A stretch of 64,000 bases of DNA from a candidate division KSB3 bacterium (lineage in GTDB: Bacteria; Moduliflexota; Moduliflexia; Moduliflexales; Moduliflexaceae), in the NCBI GenBank assembly GCA_002748425.1, contig PDSJ01000026.1, positions 1 to 64,000 on the forward strand, given 5' to 3'. Made by a program: the position numbers and the translations under genes. Positions 1 to 8,579 of this stretch are shown here, in pieces (within the stretch, counting starts at the first letter, position 1; the number at the start of each line of letters is the position of its first letter). Under the pieces are notes generated by a model. That model worked only from the letters and a program-made list of their open reading frames with translations, was not told the origin of the DNA and searched no databases.

Positions 1-2
1 AG

Positions 3-645
3 ACAAAAGAGTTTGTCTATCTGAGTCTGGATGAAATTGATGTGTTTTTTGATGACGATTGGTGGCCGACTGACGAGGAATGGGAGAATTTTGAAATCCG
101 GATGCTCAATCTGTTTCATCCGCAGGCGAAATTTGACGGCATCGATTCTCTGACAAGCCCTGAGCCAGTCAGCAAAGACCATTTATTACACACCTTATAT
201 AACCTCTGCCAGTCCTATTTTTTATAGAACGCCAGACAAAGAAACAGGGAAAGCGTTTGGACGGGATGTCTTAACCAACGAAATGATGGTTGATTTCCCG
301 GTAGAATATACAGAGGAACAGATTCTTGAAATTGAACACGAATATGGACTCGTGCGGTTAGAGGCATCGCCATACTTGATGCGGGATTGGAAACGACCCA
401 TAAAGATTTAAGAAGTGTTTCCGATATGCATTATGATTTTGTGGAGATGAACACAAATCCCTTTCAGGATCGATGCCCCTGCAAAACTTCAGCAGAAGGT
501 GAAAAAAAGTATAACATATAATTGGATCATCTATAGTGTGTATCACGGGCATTGGAAGAATCTCAACTATTATGTCATTTATAAGCCAGGAGCGACCCAA
601 CCGGAGATTTGGTATAATATCCTTCTCACCCACAAGCTAAAATAA
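3..645 (+). pseudogene. Frameshifted remnant of unrecognised protein(s)
   Basis: Several open stretches follow one another in different frames. The first is open from the left edge to position 227 and is rich in acidic and aromatic residues (FFDDDWWPTDEEW). A second frame continues from about 205 to 411 (starting SPIFYRTPDKETGK), and a third runs from about 500 to 645 (ending PEIWYNILLTHKLK). None has a convincing start and ribosome binding site, and the frames hand over with little overlap, which is typical of a decayed gene. I do not recognise the family. The stretch is more AT-rich than the rest of the window and lies directly upstream of a broken DNA methyltransferase, so it may belong to the same lost restriction-modification locus. 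That link is inference. Confidence 0.45.
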
Positions 646-1030
646 GCCAATACGGGAATGGAGGGAAAAGAAAGGACATTTGGACTCCGCATCCACAAGG
701 AGCAAAACCAAAAGATATTCTGGAAGTTCCTACTAATTGCAATGGCATGGGGAAAAACCCCCACATCCAACTCAAAAACCAGAAGAATTATTGCGGAAAC
801 TAATTCTCGCATCATCCAACCCCAATGATTTAGTCGTAGATCCATTTTCAGGGTCGGGTACAACTCTTGTCGTTGCAGAGCAATTATGTCGTAACTGGCT
901 TGATTGTGATCTTTCACGTGAATATAATCAATGGGCGATTGAAAGATTAGAAAATATTACATGCAAGACAAAAGAAGAATGGATTGCATTTGACCGAGCT
1001 AACGAAAACAGAAGGAAATCAATTCGATGA
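642..1030 (+). pseudogene. DNA methyltransferase (N4/N6 type), 3' fragment with frameshift
   Basis: Only the C-terminal part of an amino-methyltransferase of the N6_N4_Mtase family is present. One frame reads KDIWTPHPQGAKPKDILEVP up to about 735. The sequence then shifts frame and continues with EKPPHPTQKPEELL and the SAM-binding motif DPFSGSGTT. The HPTQKPE and DPFSGSGTT blocks normally follow this order in DNA methylases that end with motif I. The catalytic DPPY/SPPY part and the N-terminus are absent from this window. The stop at 1028-1030 overlaps the ATG of the next reading frame (ATGA), which suggests a former operon with a partner gene. The product should be inactive. Confidence 0.75.
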
Positions 1031-1454
1031 CATTAAAAGAGCTTGTAACTACTGCAACAAACAAAGATAGATTTTTATCTCTCTCCGATTAACAGTAATT
1101 TAATGCTTTCATATGAAGATTTTGATGCTAGTCGTAAGGGGTTTACAAAACTTCTAAAGAATATCAAGAGTGAAGAGTCTAAGAAAAGTCAGAATCGGGC
1201 ATTACTAAATAACTACATATACACTTGCCAGCAGGCTATTAGTGCTGCATTAGACGCACTTCCGGCGAAAAAGTCTAATACAGCAAGAAAACTGAATGGA
1301 GATTTGTTTGAGCGTTTTAAAGGATATACAATTAAGCTTAATCCATTAGACGGAGTTTATTACTTTGACATCAGATCCAACATGAATACTACAAGAGCAT
1401 ATTAAAACATTTGATCATTTTTTAGTAGAAGACGTGTGGAAATTTACGGAATAA
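1027..1454 (+). pseudogene. Broken ORF next to the methylase, possible restriction endonuclease
   Basis: An ATG at 1027 overlaps the methylase stop and starts MTLKELVTTATNKDRF, but this frame ends at a stop near 1092. The protein appears to continue in another frame (LMLSYEDFDASRKGF, to about 1385) and then in a third (LQEHIKTFDHFLVEDVWKF, stop 1454). At least two frameshifts therefore separate pieces of one former protein of roughly 140 residues. Tight coupling to a DNA methylase suggests a cognate restriction endonuclease or control protein. That is inference from position, because I see no diagnostic catalytic motif. Codon use is AT-rich like the two remnants upstream. Confidence 0.5.
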
Positions 1455-1469
1455 ATCACATAACAAGTC

Positions 1470-1509
1470 ATTTCACCGGACGCCGCTTACAGCGCGGCGG
1501 CGGTGAAAT
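1470..1509. repeat. Long GC-rich hairpin after the decayed locus, attC-like core
   Basis: TTTCACCG (1471-1478) pairs with CGGTGAAA (1501-1508), and inside it GCCGC (1482-1486) pairs with GCGGC (1494-1498), with a TTACA-containing loop. It follows the last broken ORF by about 16 bases and is preceded by ATAACAAGTCA. This arrangement resembles the left half of integron attC sites, but the expected right-hand GTTRRRY core is not visible, so it may be a truncated attC or simply a terminator-like stem without a U-tract. Confidence 0.4.
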
Positions 1510-1575
1510 TTACGATCTGGAGTATTGTGAATCTGCGGTAATATGATGCAGAGTTACGATCCTGTGCTTTTTTGT

Positions 1576-2217
1576 TTATGGGAGCGTGTTCACGTATTCA
1601 GAAAAGACTCGCATAATCAGCATTCCGACGGTTGCGCCGGGGTCATGACGCCCTTTGGATTTTTCTCGGTGGGGAACCTGTTTTCCATGTTGCGGAACCA
1701 TCTCCTTAGTCGCCTCAAGCCCTTGATATGCGGCCTCAGCGGCATTTTTCACAGCGTCTTCCAGTGAAAGATGGTCTCTGACAGCCTCTTGCAGGGCCTG
1801 AGCTGCCGGATTTATCGAATCAACCAGCGTCTTTTCTCCGGGTTTTGCTTTGCCACGGGCCATAACTGCCTCAACAAACTGCGTCATCGCCTCTGCAACA
1901 TCTGTCAAAGCGATCTCTGTATGCCCCTTAAGCGCTTTTCCAGCTTTCATAAAACCAGAACCGACAAGCGTTCCCATAGTCGATGGGGCTGCCTGTGCAA
2001 TCGCCATTCCTGCCTTTGCCATGACGTGACCGACATCGCTTTCCTCGATCGTGCTTATGCTCTCAGCGGCAGCATGAAAGCCTTTTTTCATGGTGACACC
2101 AAGGTCGCCATCTCCGACTGCCGCGTCCAGGTCCACCAGAAAATCTTTCTGCTCAGTCATCGTCTCATCGAGCTTCTTGAAAATAGCTTGTATATCTGCT
2201 ACAGCTAATGTATTCAT
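1576..2217 (-). CDS. dhaL: Dihydroxyacetone kinase-type nucleotide-binding subunit DhaL
   Basis: This 213-residue protein matches the DhaL (ADP/ATP-binding) subunit of dihydroxyacetone-type kinases, which supplies the phosphate for the ketose held by DhaK. The metal-binding aspartates are visible in DAAVGDGDLGVTMKKG, at about residues 31, 36 and 38. The rest is helical, with a glycine-rich C-terminus near GATVGM. The length is normal for DhaL. It is the last gene of a long minus-strand cluster and lies 91 bases after dhaK. No DhaM phosphotransferase gene is nearby, so the pair may use ATP directly, as known for some DhaKL systems. The actual substrate could be another small ketose such as erythrulose. 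Confidence 0.9.
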   Translation of the reverse strand: MNTLAVADIQAIFKKLDETMTEQKDFLVDLDAAVGDGDLGVTMKKGFHAAAESISTIEESDVGHVMAKAGMAIAQAAPSTMGTLVGSGFMKAGKALKGHTEIALTDVAEAMTQFVEAVMARGKAKPGEKTLVDSINPAAQALQEAVRDHLSLEDAVKNAAEAAYQGLEATKEMVPQHGKQVPHREKSKGRHDPGATVGMLIMRVFSEYVNTLP

Positions 2218-2308
2218 CTTATGACGTCACCATTATCGACACAAAACAGAAGCGAAACTGCACAGCACATTTCGCTTCCGTAGTCCCGACAAGAATGCAC
2301 TCACTGCG

Positions 2309-3316
2309 TTATAATTGTCCTTGTTCGAAAAATGGAGTCCAGGCCGGCTTCGCCAGCAAACGTTTCAATTCGTCATCAAGCTTGAGCAGCGAAATCGACG
2401 CGCCTGTCATTTCCATTGACGTGGCAAATTCACCGACATAGGTATGATACACGCTGATACCCTCAGCGTTCAGCATCTCATGGACTTTCCGGAACATCAC
2501 ATACAATTCTTCTTTTGGTGTTGCTCCCAGACCGTTCATCAGAACCGAGACTTCATCGCCACGCTGATAGGGCAAATCTGCAAGAATCGTTGATAAGATC
2601 TCTTCAACGACGTCATCCGCTGTTTTCAGCGGGCCGCGACGAACTCCAGGTTCGCCATGAATTCCCATGCCGATTTCCATCTCGTTGTCGCCGATCTCGA
2701 ATGTCGGTTTGCCGACTTCGGGAATCGTGCACGGCGAAAGCGCCACTCCCATTGTTCTGACGCTGGCACACACCTTTTCAGCGATCCGTTTCACCTCTTC
2801 AAGGGACACCATCTCATCGGCATAGGCTCCGGCGATTTTATACACATAAAAGATTCCCGCGACCCCGCGACGTTTCTCTTCCTCGCCTTTGGGCGCGGAC
2901 GCAACATCTTCAGCTCCCAGGACATGCGCAGTCTGAATGTCATCCATCTCCAGCATTTCCGAGGCCATCTCAAAATTCATGATGTCACCGGTGTAATTGC
3001 CGTAAATGTATAACACCCCGGCTCCGCGATCGATGGCTTTAGTCACTTCAACCATTTGTTGGGCGCTCGGTGATTGAAATACGCCTCCTACGGCGCAGCC
3101 ATCCAGCAAACCTTGCCCGACATACCCCAGGAACAACGGAAGATGACCTGAACCGCCGCCGCTTGCCAGAGCGACCTTTCCTGATGGAATCTCATCAGCC
3201 CGGACAATGCAGCGGTAATCATCAGCAACATATTTCAACTGCCTAGGGTGCGCAGCCACAATACCTTGAATCATTTCATCAACAAACAGCTCGGGATCGT
3301 TCAAAAACTTTTTCAT
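2309..3316 (-). CDS. dhaK: Dihydroxyacetone kinase-type substrate-binding subunit DhaK
   Basis: DhaK binds the ketose covalently as a hemiaminal and presents it to DhaL for phosphorylation. The sequence keeps GGGSGH (His58), GNYTGD (Asp111) and the hemiaminal histidine in GMGIHGEPG (His220). The glutamate that usually follows the first histidine in bacterial DhaK (GHEP) is leucine here (GHLP), which may hint at a different substrate. The start at 3316 is chosen because AGAGGAGG lies eight bases upstream; a longer frame from 3334 lacks such a site. At 335 residues the length is typical. It lies 51 bases after tctA in the same direction. Confidence 0.92.
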   Translation of the reverse strand: MKKFLNDPELFVDEMIQGIVAAHPRQLKYVADDYRCIVRADEIPSGKVALASGGGSGHLPLFLGYVGQGLLDGCAVGGVFQSPSAQQMVEVTKAIDRGAGVLYIYGNYTGDIMNFEMASEMLEMDDIQTAHVLGAEDVASAPKGEEEKRRGVAGIFYVYKIAGAYADEMVSLEEVKRIAEKVCASVRTMGVALSPCTIPEVGKPTFEIGDNEMEIGMGIHGEPGVRRGPLKTADDVVEEILSTILADLPYQRGDEVSVLMNGLGATPKEELYVMFRKVHEMLNAEGISVYHTYVGEFATSMEMTGASISLLKLDDELKRLLAKPAWTPFFEQGQL

Positions 3317-3366
3317 TGCATACCTCCTCTGCACAAAATTATTTCCTACGTTGAAGCTGATGCTTG

Positions 3367-4854
3367 TTAGAGATTTCGTTTTCGCTCTCGCAGGATATTC
3401 CGCACTGCCGGGCCGAAAATCGAGATCAGAGCTAATGTGAGGAATATCAAACTAATCGGTCGCACAAAAAAAATCGTATAATCTTTTTGATACATAATCA
3501 TTGCCCGGCGGAATTCACTCTCCACCATTGGCCCCAGAATAAGCGCCAACACGACTGGGCCGATTGGATACTGAAACTTCTGCATAACATATCCGACCGA
3601 ACCGAAGATCAGCATCACCCAGACATCGAAAAAACTGTTCCGGATCGAATAGGACCCGATAATACAGAGCAGCATGATCGCTGGAAGGAGGAGAAAGCGA
3701 GGAATAGAAACAGCTTTGGCAAAGACGCGTGCACCAATAAGGGCCACAATATAATTTAAAATGTTGGCAACAAAAAACGCGACAAAAATTGCGTACACCA
3801 GGTCGGAATTTTTTGCAAACAGCAGGGGCCCAGGCTGTAAGCCCTGAATCATGAACGCCCCGATCAGGACAGCTGTCACTGAATCCCCAGGCACTCCCAG
3901 GGTGAGAAGCGGAATCATCGCTCCTTCACAGGTGGCATTATTCGCACTCTCTGAGGCGGCAATGCCATTAATTTCGCCGCGGCCGAACTCTTCCGGGTGT
4001 TTTGAAAAGCGTTTGGCTTCATTATAACTGATGAACGCCGCAATATCGCCTCCGGCTCCGGGCAGCGAACCAACAAATGTACCGATAAAGGAAGAGCGAA
4101 GCAAGGTTGTCAAGATCTGTCTGAACTCGTCAAATGTCGGAATAATACGTTTGATGCTAAAGTCGACCTGTTCGACCCGGAGAATTTTCTCAGCCCCATG
4201 ATAAATTTCGGAGACGGCAAACAATCCAATCATAACCGGAATAAATGAGATGCCGCTCATGAGTTCAATGCTGTTAAACGTAAAGCGAGGACTTCCCGTT
4301 ACTTTATCCATGCCGACCGTCGCAAGGAGCAACCCAAAGACTCCGGCAATTAAACCTTTGACAATGCCGCCGCGGGAAAGGCTGATGATGACGCTTAATC
4401 CGAAAATTCCAAACGTACAGTATTCAGCGGCACTGAACTGTAAAGCAACACGCGAAATTAACGGAGCACTGAACGACAGGATAATCGTGCCGACCATGCC
4501 ACCGAAAAACGATGCAAATAATGCTGATGCCAGGGCTTTATCCGCCTCACCTTTCAACGCGAGCGGATAACCGTCAAATGTTGTTGCAGCGGCGGCCGGT
4601 GTGCCTGGAGTACGGATGAGCACTGCTGGGATTGAGCCGCCCTGAATGGCACCGATATAGATGCCGACCAGCATGGCCAGAGAGGTCAAGGGCTCGAGCG
4701 TGAACGTAAAAGGCACTAAAATCGCGACTCCCATTGTCGCGGTCAGACCGGGCAGTGCGCCAATCGCCATCCCGCCGGTGATACCTGCAAGCATCATCAG
4801 CAACACCTTCCCTGTGCAGACAGCTTGTGCAGCATGCACAAAGAGTTCCATCAT
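3367..4854 (-). CDS. tctA: Tripartite tricarboxylate transporter, large membrane subunit TctA
   Basis: This 495-residue protein has about a dozen hydrophobic segments and the glycine/proline-rich blocks of the TctA family (GALPGLTATMGVAILVPFTF, then SLPGAGGDIAAFISYNEAKR). TctA is the main transmembrane subunit of secondary transporters that take up carboxylates or other small solutes delivered by a periplasmic TctC protein. An AAGGATACGTT stretch precedes the first of two tandem ATG codons. The gene follows tctB by 17 bases and precedes dhaK, so it is probably cotranscribed with both. The substrate cannot be read from the sequence. Confidence 0.93.
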   Translation of the reverse strand: MMELFVHAAQAVCTGKVLLMMLAGITGGMAIGALPGLTATMGVAILVPFTFTLEPLTSLAMLVGIYIGAIQGGSIPAVLIRTPGTPAAAATTFDGYPLALKGEADKALASALFASFFGGMVGTIILSFSAPLISRVALQFSAAEYCTFGIFGLSVIISLSRGGIVKGLIAGVFGLLLATVGMDKVTGSPRFTFNSIELMSGISFIPVMIGLFAVSEIYHGAEKILRVEQVDFSIKRIIPTFDEFRQILTTLLRSSFIGTFVGSLPGAGGDIAAFISYNEAKRFSKHPEEFGRGEINGIAASESANNATCEGAMIPLLTLGVPGDSVTAVLIGAFMIQGLQPGPLLFAKNSDLVYAIFVAFFVANILNYIVALIGARVFAKAVSIPRFLLLPAIMLLCIIGSYSIRNSFFDVWVMLIFGSVGYVMQKFQYPIGPVVLALILGPMVESEFRRAMIMYQKDYTIFFVRPISLIFLTLALISIFGPAVRNILRERKRNL

Positions 4855-4871
4855 AACGTATCCTTCATCTT

Positions 4872-5318
4872 TCAGTCGAATAGTCCCCGTGGAAGAGGAA
4901 TCTTGAGAAAGCTTTTAAAAACGATCCAGGCCGCAAGCGGGAAAAGCGTACTAAAAATTATTTTATTGACGAGGTCTCCGCGTTTTAAGAGCATCATAAG
5001 GGCAAACATCAAGATCGGGGTCGTTATCAGGAAGCCTATTGTTTCGATTGTCAGTAAATACACGATGTTCAACATGATCACCAGGGCAATCTTTCCGAGG
5101 CCTTTTCTGTCAATGTCAACGCTGGGAAATTCCGTGACGAAAAACGTTCTCACAAAGAGAAGCAGCCCCAGCAAAATGATTAATCCCGCTAAAAACTTCG
5201 GAAAAAATGCGGGACCCAGCAATTCGTCAGAAAAGAATGTAATCTCTGATGCCTGCCAAAAGACAAATATGCCTATTCCCAGCAAGAGAACGGGGACAAC
5301 TCTGTCAGCAGTTTTCAT
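4872..5318 (-). CDS. tctB: Tripartite tricarboxylate transporter, small membrane subunit TctB
   Basis: This hydrophobic protein of 148 residues has four likely membrane helices, as in the TctB family. A longer frame opens at 5369, but its first 17 codons lie over a perfect hairpin (5344-5369), so I prefer the ATG at 5318 (MKTADRVVPVLLLG). That start directly precedes the first membrane segment, although no strong ribosome binding site is visible for it. It sits between tctC and tctA in the usual order tctC-tctB-tctA. TctB pairs with TctA in the membrane and its detailed role is poorly defined. Confidence 0.85.
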   Translation of the reverse strand: MKTADRVVPVLLLGIGIFVFWQASEITFFSDELLGPAFFPKFLAGLIILLGLLLFVRTFFVTEFPSVDIDRKGLGKIALVIMLNIVYLLTIETIGFLITTPILMFALMMLLKRGDLVNKIIFSTLFPLAAWIVFKSFLKIPLPRGLFD

Positions 5319-5343
5319 TAGTGTGCATTCCAGCGCTTCAGGC

Positions 5344-5369
5344 GTGAAAGGCCTTAACGGGCCTTTCAC
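5344..5369 (-). terminator. Perfect 10-bp hairpin between tctC and tctB
   Basis: GTGAAAGGCC (5344-5353) and GGCCTTTCAC (5360-5369) form a perfect stem with a six-base loop, 12 bases past the tctC stop. There is no U-tract, so it probably protects the 3' end of a processed tctC message or partly attenuates transcription into tctB and tctA, rather than acting as a full terminator. Confidence 0.75.
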
Positions 5370-5381
5370 GCTGTCATGACA

Positions 5382-6344
5382 CTAGTTCTTTTTCAATCCG
5401 AGCTTCTCGATCAGGTTTTTAAAGAAAGTATTTTGCCCTTTCCAGAACTCTGTTGTCGCAGCCGGATCCATATAATCGTTCGTGTAGGCCCGTTTCTCCA
5501 GAAATTCCCCAAATTCAGGATCGTCCATGGCTTGTTTCACCAGAGCGGAAAAAGCTTTCACAACTTCAGGATCGGTCTTAGCCGGAAAGGCCAGGGAAAT
5601 CCATCCGCCCAGCGGAGGAATGTCAACTCCAAGTTCCTGCAGGGTCGGCACTCCAGGATAATTGGATAGAGGTTTCATTGACGTGACTGCCAGGGCCCGC
5701 ATCTTGCCGGCTTCATAATGAGGATAGACCTCTCCCTGTCCGATCGTAACCATCTCAATATGCCCGCCTAACAGCGCGGTTGCTGCCGGAGCACCGCCAT
5801 CAAAGGGAACATGCGTGAATTTAACCCCGGTCAGATCTTCAATGCCGAGGGCGACCATATTCCAGATGGCTCCGGTTCCGGAGTTTCCTGTTCTGACCTT
5901 GCCCGGGTTTGCCTTGGCGTAATCAATCAGTTCGTCAAATGTCCTGAACTCCGAGTCGGCATTCACGGCAACGGCTGACGGAATATTGGTCACCAGAGCA
6001 GCCGGAGCAAAATCATCAATCGTAAAAGGCGCCAAACCTAAATGTGGCAGCATCGTCACCTCAACTGTAGGAACAGCAACAGTATATCCATCCGCTTTTT
6101 GATTGATCGCATAGGCCATCCCGACAGCGCCGCCGGCACCGGTTTTATTGATCACCACCACAGGGACATCCACATATTTTTCCATCACTTTTGCAAGGAA
6201 GCGCGTGGTCGTATCCGTTCCTCCCCCAGGTGAATGCGGTACAACAATCGTGATCTCTTTCTCTGGATACGCAGCAAATAAGACTGTTACCGACAGAAGC
6301 AAAACAATGATACTACATAGACTCATGACGATAAATTTTTTCAT
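5382..6344 (-). CDS. tctC: Tripartite tricarboxylate transporter substrate-binding protein TctC (Bug family)
   Basis: This periplasmic solute-binding protein has 320 residues and an N-terminal signal peptide (MKKFIVMSLCSIIVLLL, cleavage near LFAAYPEK). The Bug-family signature ITIVVPHSPGGGTDTTTRF follows directly. It would capture a small carboxylate or related solute and hand it to TctA/TctB. The start at 6344 is supported by AAGGAG about nine bases upstream; the longer frame from 6368 would hide the signal peptide. A 172-base gap separates it from the ABC permease upstream, so it may be read from the same long transcript or have its own promoter. Confidence 0.93.
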   Translation of the reverse strand: MKKFIVMSLCSIIVLLLSVTVLFAAYPEKEITIVVPHSPGGGTDTTTRFLAKVMEKYVDVPVVVINKTGAGGAVGMAYAINQKADGYTVAVPTVEVTMLPHLGLAPFTIDDFAPAALVTNIPSAVAVNADSEFRTFDELIDYAKANPGKVRTGNSGTGAIWNMVALGIEDLTGVKFTHVPFDGGAPAATALLGGHIEMVTIGQGEVYPHYEAGKMRALAVTSMKPLSNYPGVPTLQELGVDIPPLGGWISLAFPAKTDPEVVKAFSALVKQAMDDPEFGEFLEKRAYTNDYMDPAATTEFWKGQNTFFKNLIEKLGLKKN

Positions 6345-6516
6345 AAGATTTTTCTCCTTAGATGCCATAAAGTTATCAGGTCCGACACGATCAACGACTC
6401 ACATCTTCAGAATGCACCGTATATACGAATGCTTTCAGTGAAGACATGTCCCTGCATGAACACACGCCATCCCTCCTTCCTGAATTCGTGAATGATGCTG
6501 TTCAGAATCTCCTGAT

Positions 6517-7554
6517 TCATCCAGAGTGAGACGACGCAGCCTCTGCGCGGGCGGCCCGTTTTGCTCGACGAACAGTCATCACATGATTAAATACCATAAC
6601 AAACAGCAGAAAGACGCCCCAGGTAAATTCTTTGGCAAAATTGTTAAAGCGCAGCATGTTAAAGCCGCTTGAGAGGAATTGCAGAGAGAGGATTGCGACG
6701 ACGATTCCCAAAATCGTTCCGAATCCCCCACTCGGATTAACGCCTCCAAGAACGGCAATCAGGACAGATTGCAGGATGTACGACGCGCCGTAATCGGCTT
6801 TTGCCGAATTTGTTCTCGCGATCATCACAAGCCCGGCAATTCCAGCCAGACAACCGGTTATCATATAGGTTTTCATCAGCATGATACTGTTATTCACACC
6901 GGAAAAGCGCGAAGCAGTCGGGTTACTGCCCATCATATACAACGTTATGCCAAAGCGTGTTTTTCTCAGCAAACATGCAAAGAGCAGCGCAAGAAATGCA
7001 AAAATCAGGAAAGGAAGAGGAAAAATGCCCAGAAGGCCGTTGCCTAAATAGAGAAATTGCTCTGGGTAGGTCGTAACAGCATAGCCCTTTGTGATCACAA
7101 TTGAAACTCCGGTAAAGAGCTGCATTGTCCCAAGCGTCGCAAGGATAGGAGGAATCTCAGCCCAGGCGATCAAGAAACCGTTCAGCAGACCACATGTGAT
7201 TCCAGTGATGATCGCAACAAGGATCGCCATAAAGATGTAAGCGGCTATAAGCCCGTGACTTGCATCCTCTGGGATCCAATTTGTCAGCAGAAGCGCTGCC
7301 AGGATGCCGGCAAAATTCGCTATTCCCACCACAGAAAGATCAATGCCGCCGGTCAGCATGGAGATCATCATGGCGATCGCCAGAATGCCGAACTCCGGGA
7401 ACTGGAAGGACATCGACTCAAAATTCCGTAAGGTTAAAAATTTGCCGGGGTTCAAGACGCTCATCAAGACAAAGACAACAACGGCAATCACGAAAAGCTG
7501 CACGAGATTTCTATCTCTGTTCAAGAGATCAAGCGTGTGAAATTTCTTCATCAT
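6517..7554 (-). CDS. Ribose/AI-2-type sugar ABC transporter permease
   Basis: This permease of the RbsC/AraH/LsrC family (BPD_transp_2 fold, 345 residues) shows many hydrophobic helices and the family blocks MLTGGIDLSVVGIANFAG and VLGGVNPSGGFGTILG. The ATG at 7554 overlaps the stop of the preceding permease (ATGATG), which points to translational coupling; a longer frame back to 7641 runs inside the upstream gene and is unlikely. With the gene upstream it forms the membrane channel of an importer powered by the ATPase at 8580-10082. The substrate is probably a sugar or polyol, not defined by this sequence. Confidence 0.9.
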   Translation of the reverse strand: MMKKFHTLDLLNRDRNLVQLFVIAVVVFVLMSVLNPGKFLTLRNFESMSFQFPEFGILAIAMMISMLTGGIDLSVVGIANFAGILAALLLTNWIPEDASHGLIAAYIFMAILVAIITGITCGLLNGFLIAWAEIPPILATLGTMQLFTGVSIVITKGYAVTTYPEQFLYLGNGLLGIFPLPFLIFAFLALLFACLLRKTRFGITLYMMGSNPTASRFSGVNNSIMLMKTYMITGCLAGIAGLVMIARTNSAKADYGASYILQSVLIAVLGGVNPSGGFGTILGIVVAILSLQFLSSGFNMLRFNNFAKEFTWGVFLLFVMVFNHVMTVRRAKRAARAEAASSHSG

Positions 7555-8555
7555 GAGAGGGCCTCTCTTTTCTTTCTGCTTTGGTATGCTGTACTTCCCG
7601 TACTGATGATGATAATAAGCCCAATGACCACTTTTTGCCAATAGGACGGGATGCCGAGGAGAATTAAACTATTATTCATGATCACGATCAAAAAGATACC
7701 GAGCAGCGTGCCCAAGACAGTTCCGCGTCCTCCTGTAATGCTCGCTCCTCCGAGTACTACGGCGGCAATGACGGTCAATTCGCTCCCCACGAGATCAAAG
7801 GGGTTGGCATTCCGAATAAGTGACGCATGCGTCACTCCCACGACGCCCGAGAGGAAGCCGACAAAACCATAAATAAAGAATTGAATGCGTAGAATATTGA
7901 ATCCCGCCCTTTCCGCAGCAACCCGGTCCCCGCCAATCGCGTAGATTCCCCGTCCCAGCATGGTGTAGCGGAGCAGAAACCAGGCGGCGGCAATAAACAT
8001 CAGCAGCAAGATCACAGCCGAGGAAAGAAAAAATTTACTTCCGTCATCATTGCTGACCTGGACCAGATGCGATCGTGAAAAACGAACCCACCCCCTGGGC
8101 AAATTGGTAATAATGCGTGTGCCGACAAAGGCGAGCATAAAGCCTCGAAACGCATTCGCGGTTCCCAGAGTCACGATAAGCGTCGGCAGCTTGAAGCAGG
8201 AAATGAACACGGCATTCAGCAGACCGAGGAGCAGACCGATCAGCCCCGCAATCACAAACGCGACGAGCACAGTCCCTTTATAGGGCGACTCAAGCAACAA
8301 TTTTCCTTTCAGGATTTGTCCGGTCACATACATCGAGAATGCGGCGATCGCCGTAAAGGAAATATCAATGCCGCCAGAAACGAGCACAATTAAGACGCCG
8401 ATTCCGAAAATCCCCATCACGACGCTGCTTTTCAGCAGATCAAACAGATTCTCCAGAGTAAAAAAGGCCGGGTTGACGATTCCGATCAAGAGTGTAAACG
8501 CTATCAGAATCCCGGCAATGACTGCTTCATGTGTCCGAAAGATGTTTTGTATCAT
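7551..8555 (-). CDS. Ribose/AI-2-type sugar ABC transporter permease
   Basis: This second permease of the same family has 334 residues. Typical blocks are VLVSGGIDISFTAIAAFSMY and VVLGGASITGGRGTVLGTLL. It starts 24 bases after the ATPase gene, preceded by a GGAG-containing sequence, and overlaps the next permease at its stop. Two different permeases per transporter is the LsrC/LsrD arrangement and differs from ribose importers, which use a homodimer of RbsC. The pair therefore probably forms a heterodimeric channel. Confidence 0.9.
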   Translation of the reverse strand: MIQNIFRTHEAVIAGILIAFTLLIGIVNPAFFTLENLFDLLKSSVVMGIFGIGVLIVLVSGGIDISFTAIAAFSMYVTGQILKGKLLLESPYKGTVLVAFVIAGLIGLLLGLLNAVFISCFKLPTLIVTLGTANAFRGFMLAFVGTRIITNLPRGWVRFSRSHLVQVSNDDGSKFFLSSAVILLLMFIAAAWFLLRYTMLGRGIYAIGGDRVAAERAGFNILRIQFFIYGFVGFLSGVVGVTHASLIRNANPFDLVGSELTVIAAVVLGGASITGGRGTVLGTLLGIFLIVIMNNSLILLGIPSYWQKVVIGLIIIISTGSTAYQSRKKREALS

Positions 8556-8579
8556 GCCCTTTACGCCACTCCATTTCTT

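Noticed and set aside
642..1454. Programmed frameshifting in the methylase region
   Set aside because: Several breaks in a row, loss of the N-terminus and no slippery sequence point to decay, not regulated frameshifting.
1771..2208. Plus-strand ORF of 145 codons over dhaL
   Set aside because: It lies entirely antisense to dhaL, which has clear family motifs; cysteine/histidine-rich shadow composition and no ribosome binding site.
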